Source: Sandaracinaceae bacterium
GTDB taxonomy: Bacteria; Myxococcota_A; Polyangia; Polyangiales; Sandaracinaceae
Assembly (NCBI GenBank): GCA_020633195.1
Contig: JACKEC010000015.1
Coordinates: 744,001-808,000 of the forward strand
Direction of reading: 5' to 3'
DNA length: 64,000 bases
Shown here: positions 12,101 through 19,251 of the stretch, one piece after another
Position numbering within the stretch: the stretch's first letter is position 1
Layout: each line of letters starts with the position of its first letter
The notes under the pieces: generated by a model
Database searches by the model: none
Told to the model about the DNA's origin: nothing
What the model saw: the letters and a program-made list of their open reading frames with translations, nothing else
Translations under genes and position numbers: made by a program

Positions 12101-14127
12101 GCGACGACTTCAACGCCGCGTCGGCCCAGGATCCGATGCAGACCGAGCCGCCGGACATGGTCGTGTCCCGGCCGACCGACCGCGTCGTGAGCCTCGCGTG
12201 GAGCTGGGACTTCCTCGCCAACCAGCGCGAGTGGAACGACGACCAGAGCTCGTTCTACGAGCGCTCGATCGGCGCGATCACGAACGGCGACCAGGTCACC
12301 GACGCGACGCGCCCGTCCGCCCTCTACCTCGCCACGAACCTCGACGACGGCCCCGGCAGCAACGCCGGCTGGGTCGAGGTCGACTACGGCCGCGGCGGCA
12401 ACATGGAGGCGATGACCGTCCACGCCCAGTGCGTGGACTCCAGCGGCTCGTGCGCTCCGAGCGGCACCGACCTCGCGAGCCAGCGCAACGCGCTGCGCAC
12501 CAACTGCTCGTGCGCCGTCGAGCAGCACTACGTCTACCGCTGGGACGAGCTCAACCGCCTCGCCGAGGCGCGGCGCTACGACCGCACGGCCGGGACCTGG
12601 CAGCTCGAGGTCCGGCAGCGCTACCGCTACGACGCCGCCAACGCGCGGGTCGTGAAGCAGACGCTCGACGAAGAGGGCTGCGGCGGCGGCGCGGGCCTCA
12701 CGCCGTGCGAGCGCGTGGCGCTGTACCCGTACCCCGGCGACTTCGAGCGGAGGGGTCTCGCACGAGGATTCGGCGAATACGTCGCCGACGCCGCGCTGGG
12801 TACCGAGACCCAGTACGTCATCGCCGGGGCGCGGACCGTGTTCCGAGCCGAGACGCCCGGTGGCGAGGAAGACCTGTTCCAGAGGGACGAGCGGTTGGTC
12901 GTGCCCCTCACCGATCTGATCCAGACCACATCCGCGGCGTTCGACGTGCGGACCGGGCGGCTGACCGAGGCGTCGACTTACTACCCCAACGGGGGGCGGG
13001 AAACGTTCCTGGGAGACGCCGAGGCGCGCGTGCAGCCGGAGGTGAGTGGGTTCACGGGGAAGGAGGCGGACGAGGAGGTCGGGGTCGTCTACTTCGGGGA
13101 GCGGTATCTGGTGCCGCGCATCGGGCGGTGGGCGTCGGCGGACCCGCTGCATGTGCATACGGTTCGTGGAGGGGAGCCGCTGAACTCCTTCCACTATCTC
13201 GGCGGAGACATCCTCGGAGAGCGTGACGAGCTGGGCCTGTGTCCCACCGGCGACTGCCGGGGCGGTGGACGTGAGACGCGACACGATCGACGCGCACGCG
13301 AACAACCGGTCATGCATCGGGTGTACTCGGCACTGGAGTCGGCTGGCGACGCCGTGAACGAGTATGTGGGTCGGCCACTCATGCGGGTGGCGGTCGCACA
13401 TGGTCAAGATCTCGCCAACGGCGCGAGCCTGGTCTTTGGTGCAGATGCCGGGATTTCGGTGGCCCGACGCACGGCTGAGATTCTCGAAGATAACCCGCCA
13501 ATATCAACTGCCGGCGCCGCTGCCATCGTTGGCGTTCCGCTGAGGGTGGTTTCCGATCGTGCCGCGTATGCGATGGAGGTCCGTGAAGTCGCGTCAGGAC
13601 GAATGCCACGTACGCGGTTTATTCGTCATATCCAACGGGCTAGGACTGTCGCCTCAAATGGTGCTCGAATCGCTGCGGCGGAGGGCGCTTCTGAAGCATT
13701 CGAGATCCTGATTGATCTCCTGGTCGAGGAATACGGCGTCAACCCCGACGACTATCCGCCTGACAACTTCGATGGTGATGCCCCCGAAAACGTTAGCCAA
13801 GCGGAACGTGATGCTCGCCCAGGCATCTCGCGCGATTCCGACATGGTGGGTGGTGACCTCGCTCAAGGAGGCGATGGCGTGATATACTTCGTGCCTGGCG
13901 AAGGGACGCCCAGTGGCCAGGGATACGTTGGTTCCGCTGATGACCTTCCAACTCGAGCGGCGACGGCGACCGATGGCCGCGACAGGACTCTCGCGCGGCC
14001 GATCGGCAGCTACCACATCGGCGACCGCGAAGGGCGCCGGCGTGCTGAACAAGCCGGCATAGACCTCATGGGTGGTGTTAACAGTCTCGATAATCGCAGA
14101 AATGAGATTGCCCAAGACGATGACTGA
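6145..14127 (+). CDS. SpvB/FG-GAP/Rhs polymorphic toxin (fused TcB-TcC-like), GIY-YIG-like tip
   Basis: A 2660-aa protein. Residues 1-38 form a Sec-type signal peptide ending AYAQ. An SpvB N-terminal domain follows (about 120-400; SFSPVLSSGTATFSVPI). FG-GAP-type Ca-binding repeats come next, about 510-850 (DVNSDGLPDL, DIDGDGRGDL, DMNGDGLQDL). A long YD/Rhs repeat region runs to the Rhs core terminus at about 2300-2364 (GKEADEEVGVVYFGERYL through DELGL). The last 295 residues are a variable tip. The end of the tip (about 2577-2660) reads GVIYFVP...GYVGSADDLPTRA...AEQAGID...GG.N...NRRNEI, which resembles a GIY-YIG/URI nuclease toxin; this call is moderate. The layout equals a TcB-TcC fusion. 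The gene overlaps the following gene by 8 bp, as toxin-immunity pairs do. Confidence 0.9.
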   Translation: MRFDDRPIGTRPRSFWLKAACSTLSTLLFWAPALAYAQDTPAEVPSNTGTAVELELGDLDPQDLEQPTSRLPIDLPDSARPDRVPLEPAPDATPIALPGGEEGASAVTPQSISLPDAEGSVQGMGESFSPVLSSGTATFSVPIAVAPGRAGVQPSLALSYATTGGNGPVGFGWNLGAPMISRQTDRGLPRYVDAPLWHRQEDRFIYNGGQELVPVDSGRAATVDRHADPDADTAAVPSDVAGWQQYRARVEGGFMRFFRSPDSERWVVQSKDGTRFDFGPLTLGPPGAVSASANAVERDPDGGPTGDIFQWGLTRMTDPHGSSVFYVYDTDDGRSYLRDLYYVSPDTCAGVGPNCSASLDTYAARVHLVYEARSDVFAGYTTGWRIGTARRLKRVEVTAWDDTRNERTLVRRYHLRYQTDRFHSLLASVQVEGRPQTEAMPGVMVGDRHVSERSLGDRIVGELLPPMTFRYSEMGGGGPTSTPVAGFGGISTAVQSVASSPPHSVDEARSDLFDVNSDGLPDLIVTDPARYTMPDGSPAVGVFFNGFSGARATPAGAAATFSDAVPMPMDSSLSSVLNLNNLNVVPMDIDGDGRGDLLHMPRYRTYGWWAPTRRGADAISPADQGWEWTYAEIDLPADDTDPRIDLGRDGTHLRVVDVNNDHLIDVVRTTGTVMQTWLNLGWLPGGDGRFGSYTFTGTDYELSTQPVESCLLQEGLPVDFEDPEVRLADMNGDGLQDLVKIRRGRVVYWPGRGDGVFGTGDRTCPRGAGANRYIEMGSPPPELNPDLDGVYLTDVDMDGATDVVQVRFRDVDVWFNRAGQSFTERTIATGTPATPAFAPRIRFADIDGSATTDIVWANAHRWEYLDPTGGQRPRLLVGVDNGLGADTTIGYGSSAEDYVRDLAAASTSGESFTWTASPEGPDSRLCELSGRARYLQCDPSETNRADWLIRSSGSPVVSSVVRSVSTTDRFDALGRQAQVSESQFAYHDGYYEGIEQEFRGFGAADATTIGDWNNPTTHSRTHFLQGRRPSDRADDRLLDNPNEALKGREVLTEVFDDAGAYLSTSFAGVTNRHLMTGLDGREIHYAYVHETNELRYDTTPFAAGSGALTLSAVVTEAVAGDGSVTGGAVTRQRDVRIRGARTSRLRTTFDEVDNLGHIHQQTAHGHVDLMSGAGIDGLIVSHIEPELVNDEGWIWRTRQTSLTGHDLPGPVRETLNQYDPTTGDLVLARQVVTNPGIAYAFAGDTDGARAYSLVAEDLVASTAYDTWGNAIQSCAGADLAAGTNDCLRLGSVDLDGDYRQLVTAEHIVVSRSAPPLSSTGTWDRGLGAILTASDPNGLTSAVTYDGLGRLTSVTPPNVAGCSGSTPTTRIQYELTTDPARQPLSRVVSTTELDCSAIGADTLVSMAYVDGLGRARAALATDGVDHAWVRSGITTLDKKGSTRRTYQADFSDASDTDYRAVVALPADIPYAVTRYDGFGRARGVIAEDGAVVWTSYHSLSTDVCDPLDNDPASEHYRTCTTASTDGHGRTVDQVLRNRNPDTGETETYRLWTYYRADNAVTALVRTQTDPGVGRPASPGAPAMGRVVRTFTYDSVGRRLSSDDPDTDNPADANQATNSWRYLFNRVGDLVAVRDPRGCGQNFFYDLGGRLSGEQYVGCAEAQPTGSEGASLSVSGLVGLTYYGSPQALDVVYHYDAYPTGWLPASGRDAVPAAASPVLGRATGVTDRGQRSAIAYDDRGNVIWTTRQLAVISAELGVTSATYPDGRPAPGETGAVPTGTVEYDESNPYTRTATFDHASRPRSMELPRDPDFAGEAPAVGGLLTYNTRGLPASATAQIGADLHPIVTDIEYLRDGLVASVTYGDTDNGVTSMGSPAYRERIPTRSQTTYDIRRRPVRMTTTREAEPGADPETLGAVRLVTDQQLVWDAANNLTAVLDHRDGDDWPVGHLPQSVHIRHDSLYRVVNADYDYTQHLSGARTPQDGSSDWRDDFNAASAQDPMQTEPPDMVVSRPTDRVVSLAWSWDFLANQREWNDDQSSFYERSIGAITNGDQVTDATRPSALYLATNLDDGPGSNAGWVEVDYGRGGNMEAMTVHAQCVDSSGSCAPSGTDLASQRNALRTNCSCAVEQHYVYRWDELNRLAEARRYDRTAGTWQLEVRQRYRYDAANARVVKQTLDEEGCGGGAGLTPCERVALYPYPGDFERRGLARGFGEYVADAALGTETQYVIAGARTVFRAETPGGEEDLFQRDERLVVPLTDLIQTTSAAFDVRTGRLTEASTYYPNGGRETFLGDAEARVQPEVSGFTGKEADEEVGVVYFGERYLVPRIGRWASADPLHVHTVRGGEPLNSFHYLGGDILGERDELGLCPTGDCRGGGRETRHDRRAREQPVMHRVYSALESAGDAVNEYVGRPLMRVAVAHGQDLANGASLVFGADAGISVARRTAEILEDNPPISTAGAAAIVGVPLRVVSDRAAYAMEVREVASGRMPRTRFIRHIQRARTVASNGARIAAAEGASEAFEILIDLLVEEYGVNPDDYPPDNFDGDAPENVSQAERDARPGISRDSDMVGGDLAQGGDGVIYFVPGEGTPSGQGYVGSADDLPTRAATATDGRDRTLARPIGSYHIGDREGRRRAEQAGIDLMGGVNSLDNRRNEIAQDDD
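11107..11132. repeat. 26-bp near-perfect palindrome inside the Rhs coding region
   Basis: GTAGGCTGCGCC and its exact reverse complement GGCGCAGCCTAC are separated by 2 bp (GA). The sequence is read in frame by the Rhs gene as YVGCAEAQPT, around residue 1655. A 12-bp perfect stem in coding DNA is unlikely by codon usage alone; it may be a small palindromic repeat that inserted in frame. Confidence 0.85.
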
Positions 14128-14752
14128 GAGTGGGCCGACTTCAACAAGGGTTTTACGGTTCTGGAAGTGGTTTGAGGAGCACCTTCCCGAGATAGAGGAC
14201 TGGCTCGATTTTGATGCGGCGCGCCCCGGGTCGCCTATTCCGCGCATGATCGGAGAGTCTCTTGCCGACATTCGCGCCGGACTCCGCTGGGAGATCGGTC
14301 CCTTGCTGAAGGGCGACGGACGCTTCTTTGCCGTTAGCCCGGGTCGCCGAGAGGAGCTGTTGCAAACCTGCAAGGGCGTTGTGGCTGCGGCCCCGGTGGT
14401 CCCAGGTTGGACCTTCCTTCCCGCTAAACCGCCAAAGGCATGGGGCCAGCGTCTGGCAATGCGTGCAAGCGGTCGTGAGTATCAGTTCGATTTCTCCGAT
14501 GGGTGGCGCTATTCTGCCAACGTTTCTGGTGAGGCACGGATTGATGTGCACGTTTGGCCGCCAGTGAAGGTGGTGGGAGGTGCTCCGTTGGAAGTGGTGC
14601 TGGGTGCGGTCGAACTGGCTCTTGAGTGTCAGGTGGGTGAGCTGTTCCTAGTTGAGCGAGTTGGCGCGATCGACGTCGATGTTCTTACGCGCCCGCCAAC
14701 CAATGCTCTGATCTTTCCGCTGGACATGGGTGATCGCGCCCGGGCCCTCTGA
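14120..14752 (+). CDS. Putative immunity protein for the Rhs toxin
   Basis: A 210-aa protein. The ATG at 14120 overlaps the Rhs stop (14125-14127); an in-frame ATG at 14102 is an alternative. It has no signal peptide, so it is cytosolic. The part around RFFAVSPGRREELLQTCKG and APVVPGWTFLPAKPPKAW looks like a compact alpha/beta fold with conserved tryptophans. I do not recognise a named immunity family. The immunity call rests on the 8-bp overlap and position directly after the toxin tip. Codon composition is less GC-biased at third positions than in the Rhs core, like the toxin tip itself, which fits a tip and immunity cassette acquired together. Confidence 0.6.
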   Translation: MTESGPTSTRVLRFWKWFEEHLPEIEDWLDFDAARPGSPIPRMIGESLADIRAGLRWEIGPLLKGDGRFFAVSPGRREELLQTCKGVVAAAPVVPGWTFLPAKPPKAWGQRLAMRASGREYQFDFSDGWRYSANVSGEARIDVHVWPPVKVVGGAPLEVVLGAVELALECQVGELFLVERVGAIDVDVLTRPPTNALIFPLDMGDRARAL

Positions 14753-14771
14753 GCGGTTGTGACAAGTCGAA

Positions 14772-14800
14772 GAGATGATCCCACCCGCATCTCCCGGAGC
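14772..14800. repeat. REP-like unit 1
   Basis: The unit has the core GAGATGATCCCACCC followed by TCTCCCGGAGC. It is the most diverged copy at its centre compared with the CCCGGGGTCTC of the other units. Confidence 0.6.
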
Positions 14801-14959
14801 CCGTTACAGTTGGTTGCATGCACGCGGACAAGGGTCGCAGTTGGAGCCGTCGACGCCCCAGGAGCACCGCTGGACCCCACCGCCTCAGCCCGCCCCGGGG
14901 GATCCCACACCGCACGTGCCACGACGGACGCACCGCGGCCCGAGTGGGCGCAAGGATGA

Positions 14960-14998
14960 GGATGATCGCACCCGGGGTCTCGGCGGCGTCGTGACAAG
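14960..14998. repeat. REP-like unit 2
   Basis: The core GATGATCGCACCCGGGGTCT is followed by GTGACAAG. It has the same order and spacing as the units at 15161, 15503 and 24429. Confidence 0.65.
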
Positions 14999-15113
14999 TT
15001 GGGTTGCGGTGGTCTTGCCGGGCCCTGTCGCTCGAGGCCGGGTTCCGCTCTCGAGGCCCGCTTCCGCGCGAGCTTGCGCGCACCGCTCGGTCGCGCGCTG
15101 GGCGCATTGCTAG

Positions 15114-15200
15114 AGCGCGGAGATGATCCCACCCGGGGTCTCTCGGAGCTCGAGAGCGCGGAGATGATCCCACCCGGGGTCTCTCGGAGCTCGCGACAAC
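15114..15200. repeat. REP-like units 3 and 4, tandem 41-bp repeat
   Basis: Two consecutive 41-bp copies begin GAGCGCGGAGATGATCCC and run through CCCGGGGTCTCTCGGAGCTCG. The second copy continues directly into the first 199-bp direct repeat (GCGACAACTTTGG). Confidence 0.85.
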
Positions 15201-15391
15201 TTTGGTTGCATGCATGCGGGCGAGGGTCGCGGCCAGAGCCGTCGACGGTCCCGGGAGCCCGGCCCGACCACACCTCCCAGCCCGCACGGGCGGACTCCTA
15301 CACCGCTCGAGCCACGACGGACGCACCGCGGCCCGAGAACCTCTCGGTTCCCGGGCATCTCCGTGCGATCCGTCACCCGCCTAAGGAGGGT
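15193..15391. repeat. 199-bp direct repeat, copy 1
   Basis: This copy is nearly identical to 15536-15734; one difference noticed is GTGCG versus GCGCG near the end. Its last bases, CGCCTAAGGAGGGT, are the end of the transposase gene (stop plus last codons) although no gene follows here. It was therefore copied from, or together with, a transposase 3' end. Confidence 0.9.
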
Positions 15392-15479
15392 GTGAGGGGA
15401 CGGCCTATGGGATCCGAGTGGGGACGGCGAATGGGTCCGCGTTCGGGACGGCGAATGGGATCCTGCTCGCGCGCATGCG

Positions 15480-15543
15480 GAGATGATCCGACCTGCGGAG
15501 ATGGAGATGATCCGACCCGGGGTCTCCCCGAGCTTGCGACAAC
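15480..15543. repeat. REP-like units 5 (partial) and 6
   Basis: A short partial unit (GGAGATGATCCGACCTGCGG) is followed by a full one (GGAGATGATCCGACCCGGGG, then TCTCCCCGAGC and GCGACAAC). The full unit leads into the second 199-bp repeat. Confidence 0.75.
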
Positions 15544-15734
15544 TTTGGTTGCATGCATGCGGGCGAGGGTCGCGGCCAGAGCCGTCGACGGTCCCGGGAG
15601 CCCGGCCCGACCACACCTCCCAGCCCGCACGGGCGGACTCCTACACCGCTCGAGCCACGACGGACGCACCGCGGCCCGAGAACCTCTCGGTTCCCGGGCA
15701 TCTCCGCGCGATCCGTCACCCGCCTAAGGAGGGT
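15536..15734. repeat. 199-bp direct repeat, copy 2, overlapping the transposase 3' end
   Basis: This is the second copy, 343 bp after the first. It ends inside the transposase coding region and includes the stop codon and final codons (minus-strand reading ...DPP stop). It contains a small hairpin, CCGAGAACCTCTCGG. Confidence 0.9.
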
Positions 15735-16275
15735 CCGCGACGCGCATGCCGTGACGCGCGCGCATGAGGTAGGTCCCGTACGGCCAGACGATGTCACGCT
15801 CGCCCGCGCGGTAGCGGCGCCAGCAGGCGCGGTAGTCGTCCCGGAACTCGACGACCTCCTTCGCCGCCTCGATCCGCTCCCGCACCCGGCCCGGGCGGGT
15901 GGCGAAGGTCGGGTGCAGCTTGCCGAAGGTCTCCCAGCTCTTGGCCCGCTCGAAGGGGCCGACGTTCCGCGCCGCGACGGGGCCGAGCACCCTCCAGCCC
16001 TTGGACTTGATGTGGGCGCGCGCTGCGGCCACCTGACGGTCGACCTCGGCCCGGATCCGGCGCCGCGCCTCGTCCTCGCCGAGCTCCGCCACGATCATCG
16101 GCGGCAGCGTCACCGCGAGCGACGCGGCCTCGCACCAGCGCGCGGGGTCGAAGAAGCCGCCCGGCCGCGCCGCCGACAGCGCGCGCCGGCCCAGCTCCTC
16201 GACCTGGATCGAGAGGCCGGGCCAGTCCTCGGGGCTCCAGCACAGGCCCGCCGCCACGGGGTTCACGATGCAGTA
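15724..16275 (-). pseudogene. RAYT-like (Y1_Tnp) transposase, C-terminal part, cut by element
   Basis: This is the C-terminal 183 codons of a REP-associated transposase-like protein. Its first residues YCIVNPVAAGLCWSPEDWPG are the typical 'Y..NPV.AG...dWPG' block of that family. It then runs to MRVADPP-stop. Joined at the TA at 16274-16275 to the piece at 23718-24098, it gives one continuous frame of about 310 aa. The longer minus frame to 17394 is not real: beyond 16275 it reads element DNA opposite the rep gene. A paralogous C-terminal fragment lies at 24646-25113 (RAGERDIVWPYGTYLMR is identical in both). Confidence 0.85.
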
Positions 16276-16289
16276 GTCGACGTGGACAC
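16274..16289. other. Element attachment junction, left
   Basis: The TA at 16274-16275 is followed, after 6 bp, by GTGGACAC (16282-16289). The right end has GTGTCCAC, 6 bp, then TA (23702-23717). The two element-side arms are therefore inverted copies at equal spacing from a shared TA (CTA on the minus strand), as expected for the P and P' arms of a serine-integrase attP around a 2-bp crossover. Confidence 0.8.
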
Positions 16290-16674
16290 TTTCCCACCGC
16301 CCTGGGGCCGCGCGACGCGATCGTGATCCCGTTCCGTCGGGTGGTGGCCCGATGATCACAGAGATCGAGACGGCTCGTGGCGTCCGGCTCGTGGGGCGCC
16401 GTACGCGCCGCGAGAGGCCCCGTGGCCGCCGCGGGAGGGCTGGGCAGCGGTGGAGGCGCTGGCGGGCGTCTGGGCGCCACGTGCGCCGTCCGAGGCACGT
16501 CCGGCGCCGTCGGCCTCCCCGCCGGGTCGCGGTCCGGGCCCGGAGCACTGGGATCGACCCGCCCGACGGTCCACCAGGGCTCCCGCGGGGGGTGCAACCT
16601 CTCTTTCCTAGATACCTCGGGAGTAACTCCGCAAGTTCGACTGTCGACTCAGGAATTCGGCGGGGGGATCCGCG
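16276..16674. other. Non-coding region upstream of rep
   Basis: No supportable gene is present. It is the natural place for the replication origin of an element with a rolling-circle Rep; I see a short inverted repeat GGAGTAACTCC near 16620, but no recognisable nick site. The first 80 bases would encode the alternative C-terminus of the integrase in the circular form. Confidence 0.4.
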
Positions 16675-18157
16675 ATGAGTGCCGTCGCAGCACTCACCGC
16701 GGTGGCCGCCGGGGCCGTCTACGTCGTCCCCCGGGGAGAGGATCCCGATCGCAGCCCGGCGCGGGTGGCCTGGCGCGGCGAGGTGGAGCGCCGGACCGCA
16801 CGCCACCGACGCCGTCGACATGACGGCTACCTCGCCCGAGCGCGTCGCTACCGCGCACAGGCCGAGGTGGAGCGCGCGGGCGCCGGGGACGCGTACTTCG
16901 CCGCCGCGCGGACGGCCACGCTGATCGGTGACGTCTGGGCCGATCTCCTGCACGCGGCCGGAGTGCGGCAGCTCCAGGAGGCTCTCGCGCGTGCCGCGGT
17001 CCTCGACCGCAAGGCCGACTGGCACGAGTCGCGCGCCACGGGTCAGATCGAGCGGTTCCGTCGGGTGGCGGGCTGCCGCGAGGAGTGGGCGATGACGGCC
17101 TCGTGCGGGGGCTGTGGCGTCGTCACGCACGCCGCGGTGCCCATGGGGTGCGGCCACGATCGGCTCTGCGTCCACTGCCGCGGCCGCTCCACGAAGCGGG
17201 TCCGTCGGCGCCTGATCCCGGCCGCGATGTACTGGGCCGGGGAGGCCCACCGAACCAACCTTCGGGAGCGGCGCTTCGGCTTTGACAAGCTCGGCCTCAA
17301 GATGCTGACGCTGACCGTGCCCCATGGGGGTGCGGGTGGCCGAGGACGCGGCGGCGCTGCGCGGCGCGTGGGAGGGGTTCTCCCGCCGGCTCACGACGCA
17401 TCTCGACGTCGATCGTCGGCGCCCGGGGATCTGCTACTGGCGCGTGCGCGAGGGGACGCCGGGCACGCACGCCGATGGCCACGTCCACTACCACGTGCTC
17501 CTCGTCGCGCCCTACGTCCACCACGCGATCCTCCGGCTCTACTGGGCGCGATCGCTGCCCACGGACTACCAGACGCGCCTCCCCGTCGCCCAGATCGACT
17601 GGTCCGCGGACGGCACAGAGGTCGTCGCGATCCGACGCACCCTCGCGAGCGGGCACCATCACGTCGAGACGATCCAGTCGCCCGTCCACCGTCGGCAGCT
17701 CGCCCAGGCCCTCGTGACACGCCGCGGGCCACACGGTCGGCCGCTCACCGAGATGCCCTGGCCGGTGATCGACGTCCGCGGCGCGGCGCAGCACCACCGC
17801 TCGGCCGGCTCCGCCCCGAAGGCTGGCTCCAAGGGGTACTACGAGGCCATCGTCAAGACGGTCTCCGAGACGGCCAAGTACGTCGTCAAGGACCTGGAGT
17901 ACGTCGACGCGGTGACCGGTGACCGGAAGCTCGTCGACCCCGCGATCTTCGCGGAGCTGTACATGGCGACCGATGGCCAGCGCCGCACGAGCTGCACGAT
18001 GACGCGTCGCGATGCGACGGGGCGCGTAGTCCGCCGCGGCTGGTGGTACGTCGAGTACCTGCACCCCTACGAGCGGACCTGCGTCGACTGTGGGCACATG
18101 GGTCCGCTGGAGTGCCAGATCGAGCGGATCGGCGAGCGGGTGACCCGCGGACCCTAG
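16675..18157 (+). pseudogene. Rolling-circle replication initiator (HUH Rep), frameshifted
   Basis: Two adjacent frames make one protein. Frame 1 (from ATG 16675) carries a zinc-finger-like region CGGCGVVTH...CGHDRLCVHCRGR and ends its homologous part at LKMLTLTVPHG. Frame 2 (17324-18157) continues with VRVAEDAAALRGAWEGFSRR, the HUH motif HVHYHVLLV, and ETAKYVVKD, the usual Rep motif with catalytic Tyr. The switch lies in the five-G run at 17326-17330, and deleting one G joins the frames into about 493 aa. This could be a true inactivating mutation, programmed slippage or a homopolymer sequencing error. The protein would nick the element's origin and replicate it as a plasmid. Confidence 0.8.
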
Positions 18158-18170
18158 GGGAAACCGGGGC

Positions 18171-18725
18171 ATGCTAGCGTCACGGTCGGTGGGATCCTCT
18201 TCGTTCCGATCCCCGCGGGTCCTCCTCCGGGCTGCCACCGCGATCGCCGAGATCGATGACGGTGCGGTGCTGGCGGGCGGCTACGCCCTCCAACTGTTTG
18301 GGAGTCGACGGCTCACCACTGGCGTCGACGTAGTGGCTGCGTCGATCCCGGAGGGCCTACCGCTGACGCGACGCCTGCGGTTCGGCGGCATCAAGACGCG
18401 CGTCGCCGGGGTTCCGACCAAGATCATCGTCCGCGACGATGATGCACGAGGGTTGTACGAGGCGGCCCGGGAGGCGGGGGTCGCGGTACCTGACGTTCCC
18501 CTGCGAGTCGTGCCGCCCGCGTGGATGGTCGCTCTGAAGCTCTACGCGGGCCGTGCGATCGACCTGGCCGACATCGAAACGATCCTCGGCTGGGAGATCG
18601 AGCGGCAGGAGGTCCTGTCGATCGCTCGACGGCATCTCGGGATCCTCGCGGCCAAGAAACTCGGGCAGATCATGACCTTGGCCGACTGGCGACGCGAGTC
18701 GGCCACGGACAGCGACGAAGAATGA
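18171..18725 (+). CDS. AbiEii-like nucleotidyltransferase domain protein
   Basis: A 184-aa cytosolic protein. GGYALQLFGSRRLTTGVDVV is the GG...G.R.T.D.D signature of minimal nucleotidyltransferases of the AbiEii/DUF6036 type, followed by PPAWMVALKLYAGRAIDLADIETIL, the downstream K-D helix. The first Asp of the D.D pair appears to be Gly (TGVDV), so activity is uncertain. It starts 13 bp after rep and sits before HicBA. It may be a toxin-like or defence cargo gene; no partner antitoxin of the AbiEi type is visible. Confidence 0.65.
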   Translation: MLASRSVGSSSFRSPRVLLRAATAIAEIDDGAVLAGGYALQLFGSRRLTTGVDVVAASIPEGLPLTRRLRFGGIKTRVAGVPTKIIVRDDDARGLYEAAREAGVAVPDVPLRVVPPAWMVALKLYAGRAIDLADIETILGWEIERQEVLSIARRHLGILAAKKLGQIMTLADWRRESATDSDEE

Positions 18726-18774
18726 GCAGAGGGGGATCTCGACGGCACCCCGCCCGGTTCGTACCCTTGGCGCC

Positions 18775-19032
18775 ATGGGCAGACGCACGAGCAAGACGGT
18801 CCGAACAAAGGGCCCCCGCCACGCCATCCTGACCTTCGATGGGAAGTGGTGGACCGCCGAAGCACCCCATCTCGCCGGGGCGTACAGCCAGGGCAGGACG
18901 CGCGCGAGCGCGCTCAGCAACCTGCGGAGCGCGATCCGCGACCTTCTCGATGCGTACGAGCAACTCGGTGAGGAGCCGCCGTTCCGCGAGGTCGCGGAGG
19001 TCGAGGTCGAGATGGTCGAGATGGCCGGGTGA
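18775..19032 (+). CDS. hicB: HicB-family antitoxin
   Basis: An 85-aa protein with the HicB partial RNase-H fold pattern: ILTFDGKWWTAEAPHLAGAYSQG followed by a helix with ALSNLRSAIRDLLDAYE. It has no clear C-terminal DNA-binding domain, so repression may rely on the complex or on the nearby XRE protein. Its stop overlaps the HicA start (GTGA at 19029), a typical antitoxin-first HicBA arrangement. It should neutralise HicA and help keep the element in the cell. Confidence 0.8.
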   Translation: MGRRTSKTVRTKGPRHAILTFDGKWWTAEAPHLAGAYSQGRTRASALSNLRSAIRDLLDAYEQLGEEPPFREVAEVEVEMVEMAG

Positions 19033-19211
19033 AGCGCCGGGAGCTGATCAAGCGCCTGACCTCGTTAGGCGCGACCTTCGTCCATGAGGGCGGCAAGCAC
19101 ACCGTCTACCGCAACCCGAGCACGGGCATGTTGCTCGCCGTTCCCCGCCACACCGAGATCGGGGATGGCCTGGCGCAACGATTGTTGCGAGACGCAGCGC
19201 GCAAGTCATGA
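19029..19211 (+). CDS. hicA: HicA-family mRNA interferase toxin
   Basis: A 60-aa protein with a GTG start. KRRELIKRLTSLGATFVHE, then GGKHTVYRNP, then the C-terminal VPRHTEIGDGLAQRLLRD match the HicA dsRBD-like fold, including the catalytic His in GGKHT. HicA cleaves mRNA when free of HicB. It is translationally coupled to the antitoxin gene by a 4-bp overlap. Confidence 0.85.
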   Translation: MKRRELIKRLTSLGATFVHEGGKHTVYRNPSTGMLLAVPRHTEIGDGLAQRLLRDAARKS

Positions 19212-19251
19212 CAACGGCTGCGCGTGCCAAGCGGCGACGCCGACCGTTGAG

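Larger units (their letters stand above)
14753..15723. other. Gene-free repeat region downstream of the RAYT-like transposase
   Basis: I see no credible gene here. The stretch is filled with REP-like units and two long direct repeats, all on the 3' side of the transposase remnant on the minus strand. Open frames in it are short and shift between repeats. The core GACGGACGCACCGCGGCCCG occurs at about 14922, 15317 and 15660, and in diverged form near 24586, showing that the region is built from multiplied units. Confidence 0.75.

Noticed and set aside
15114..15200. Tandem repeats considered as a CRISPR array
   Set aside because: Only two 41-bp copies with no unique spacers and no cas genes; they belong to the REP-like family.
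14759..15797. Several 60-240-codon frames among the repeats
   Set aside because: They translate the REP units and 199-bp repeats and differ between copies; no start or domain support.
16276..17394. Minus-strand extension of the transposase frame to 17394
   Set aside because: Beyond 16275 it reads element DNA opposite the rep gene; the true upstream part of the transposase is at 23718-24098.
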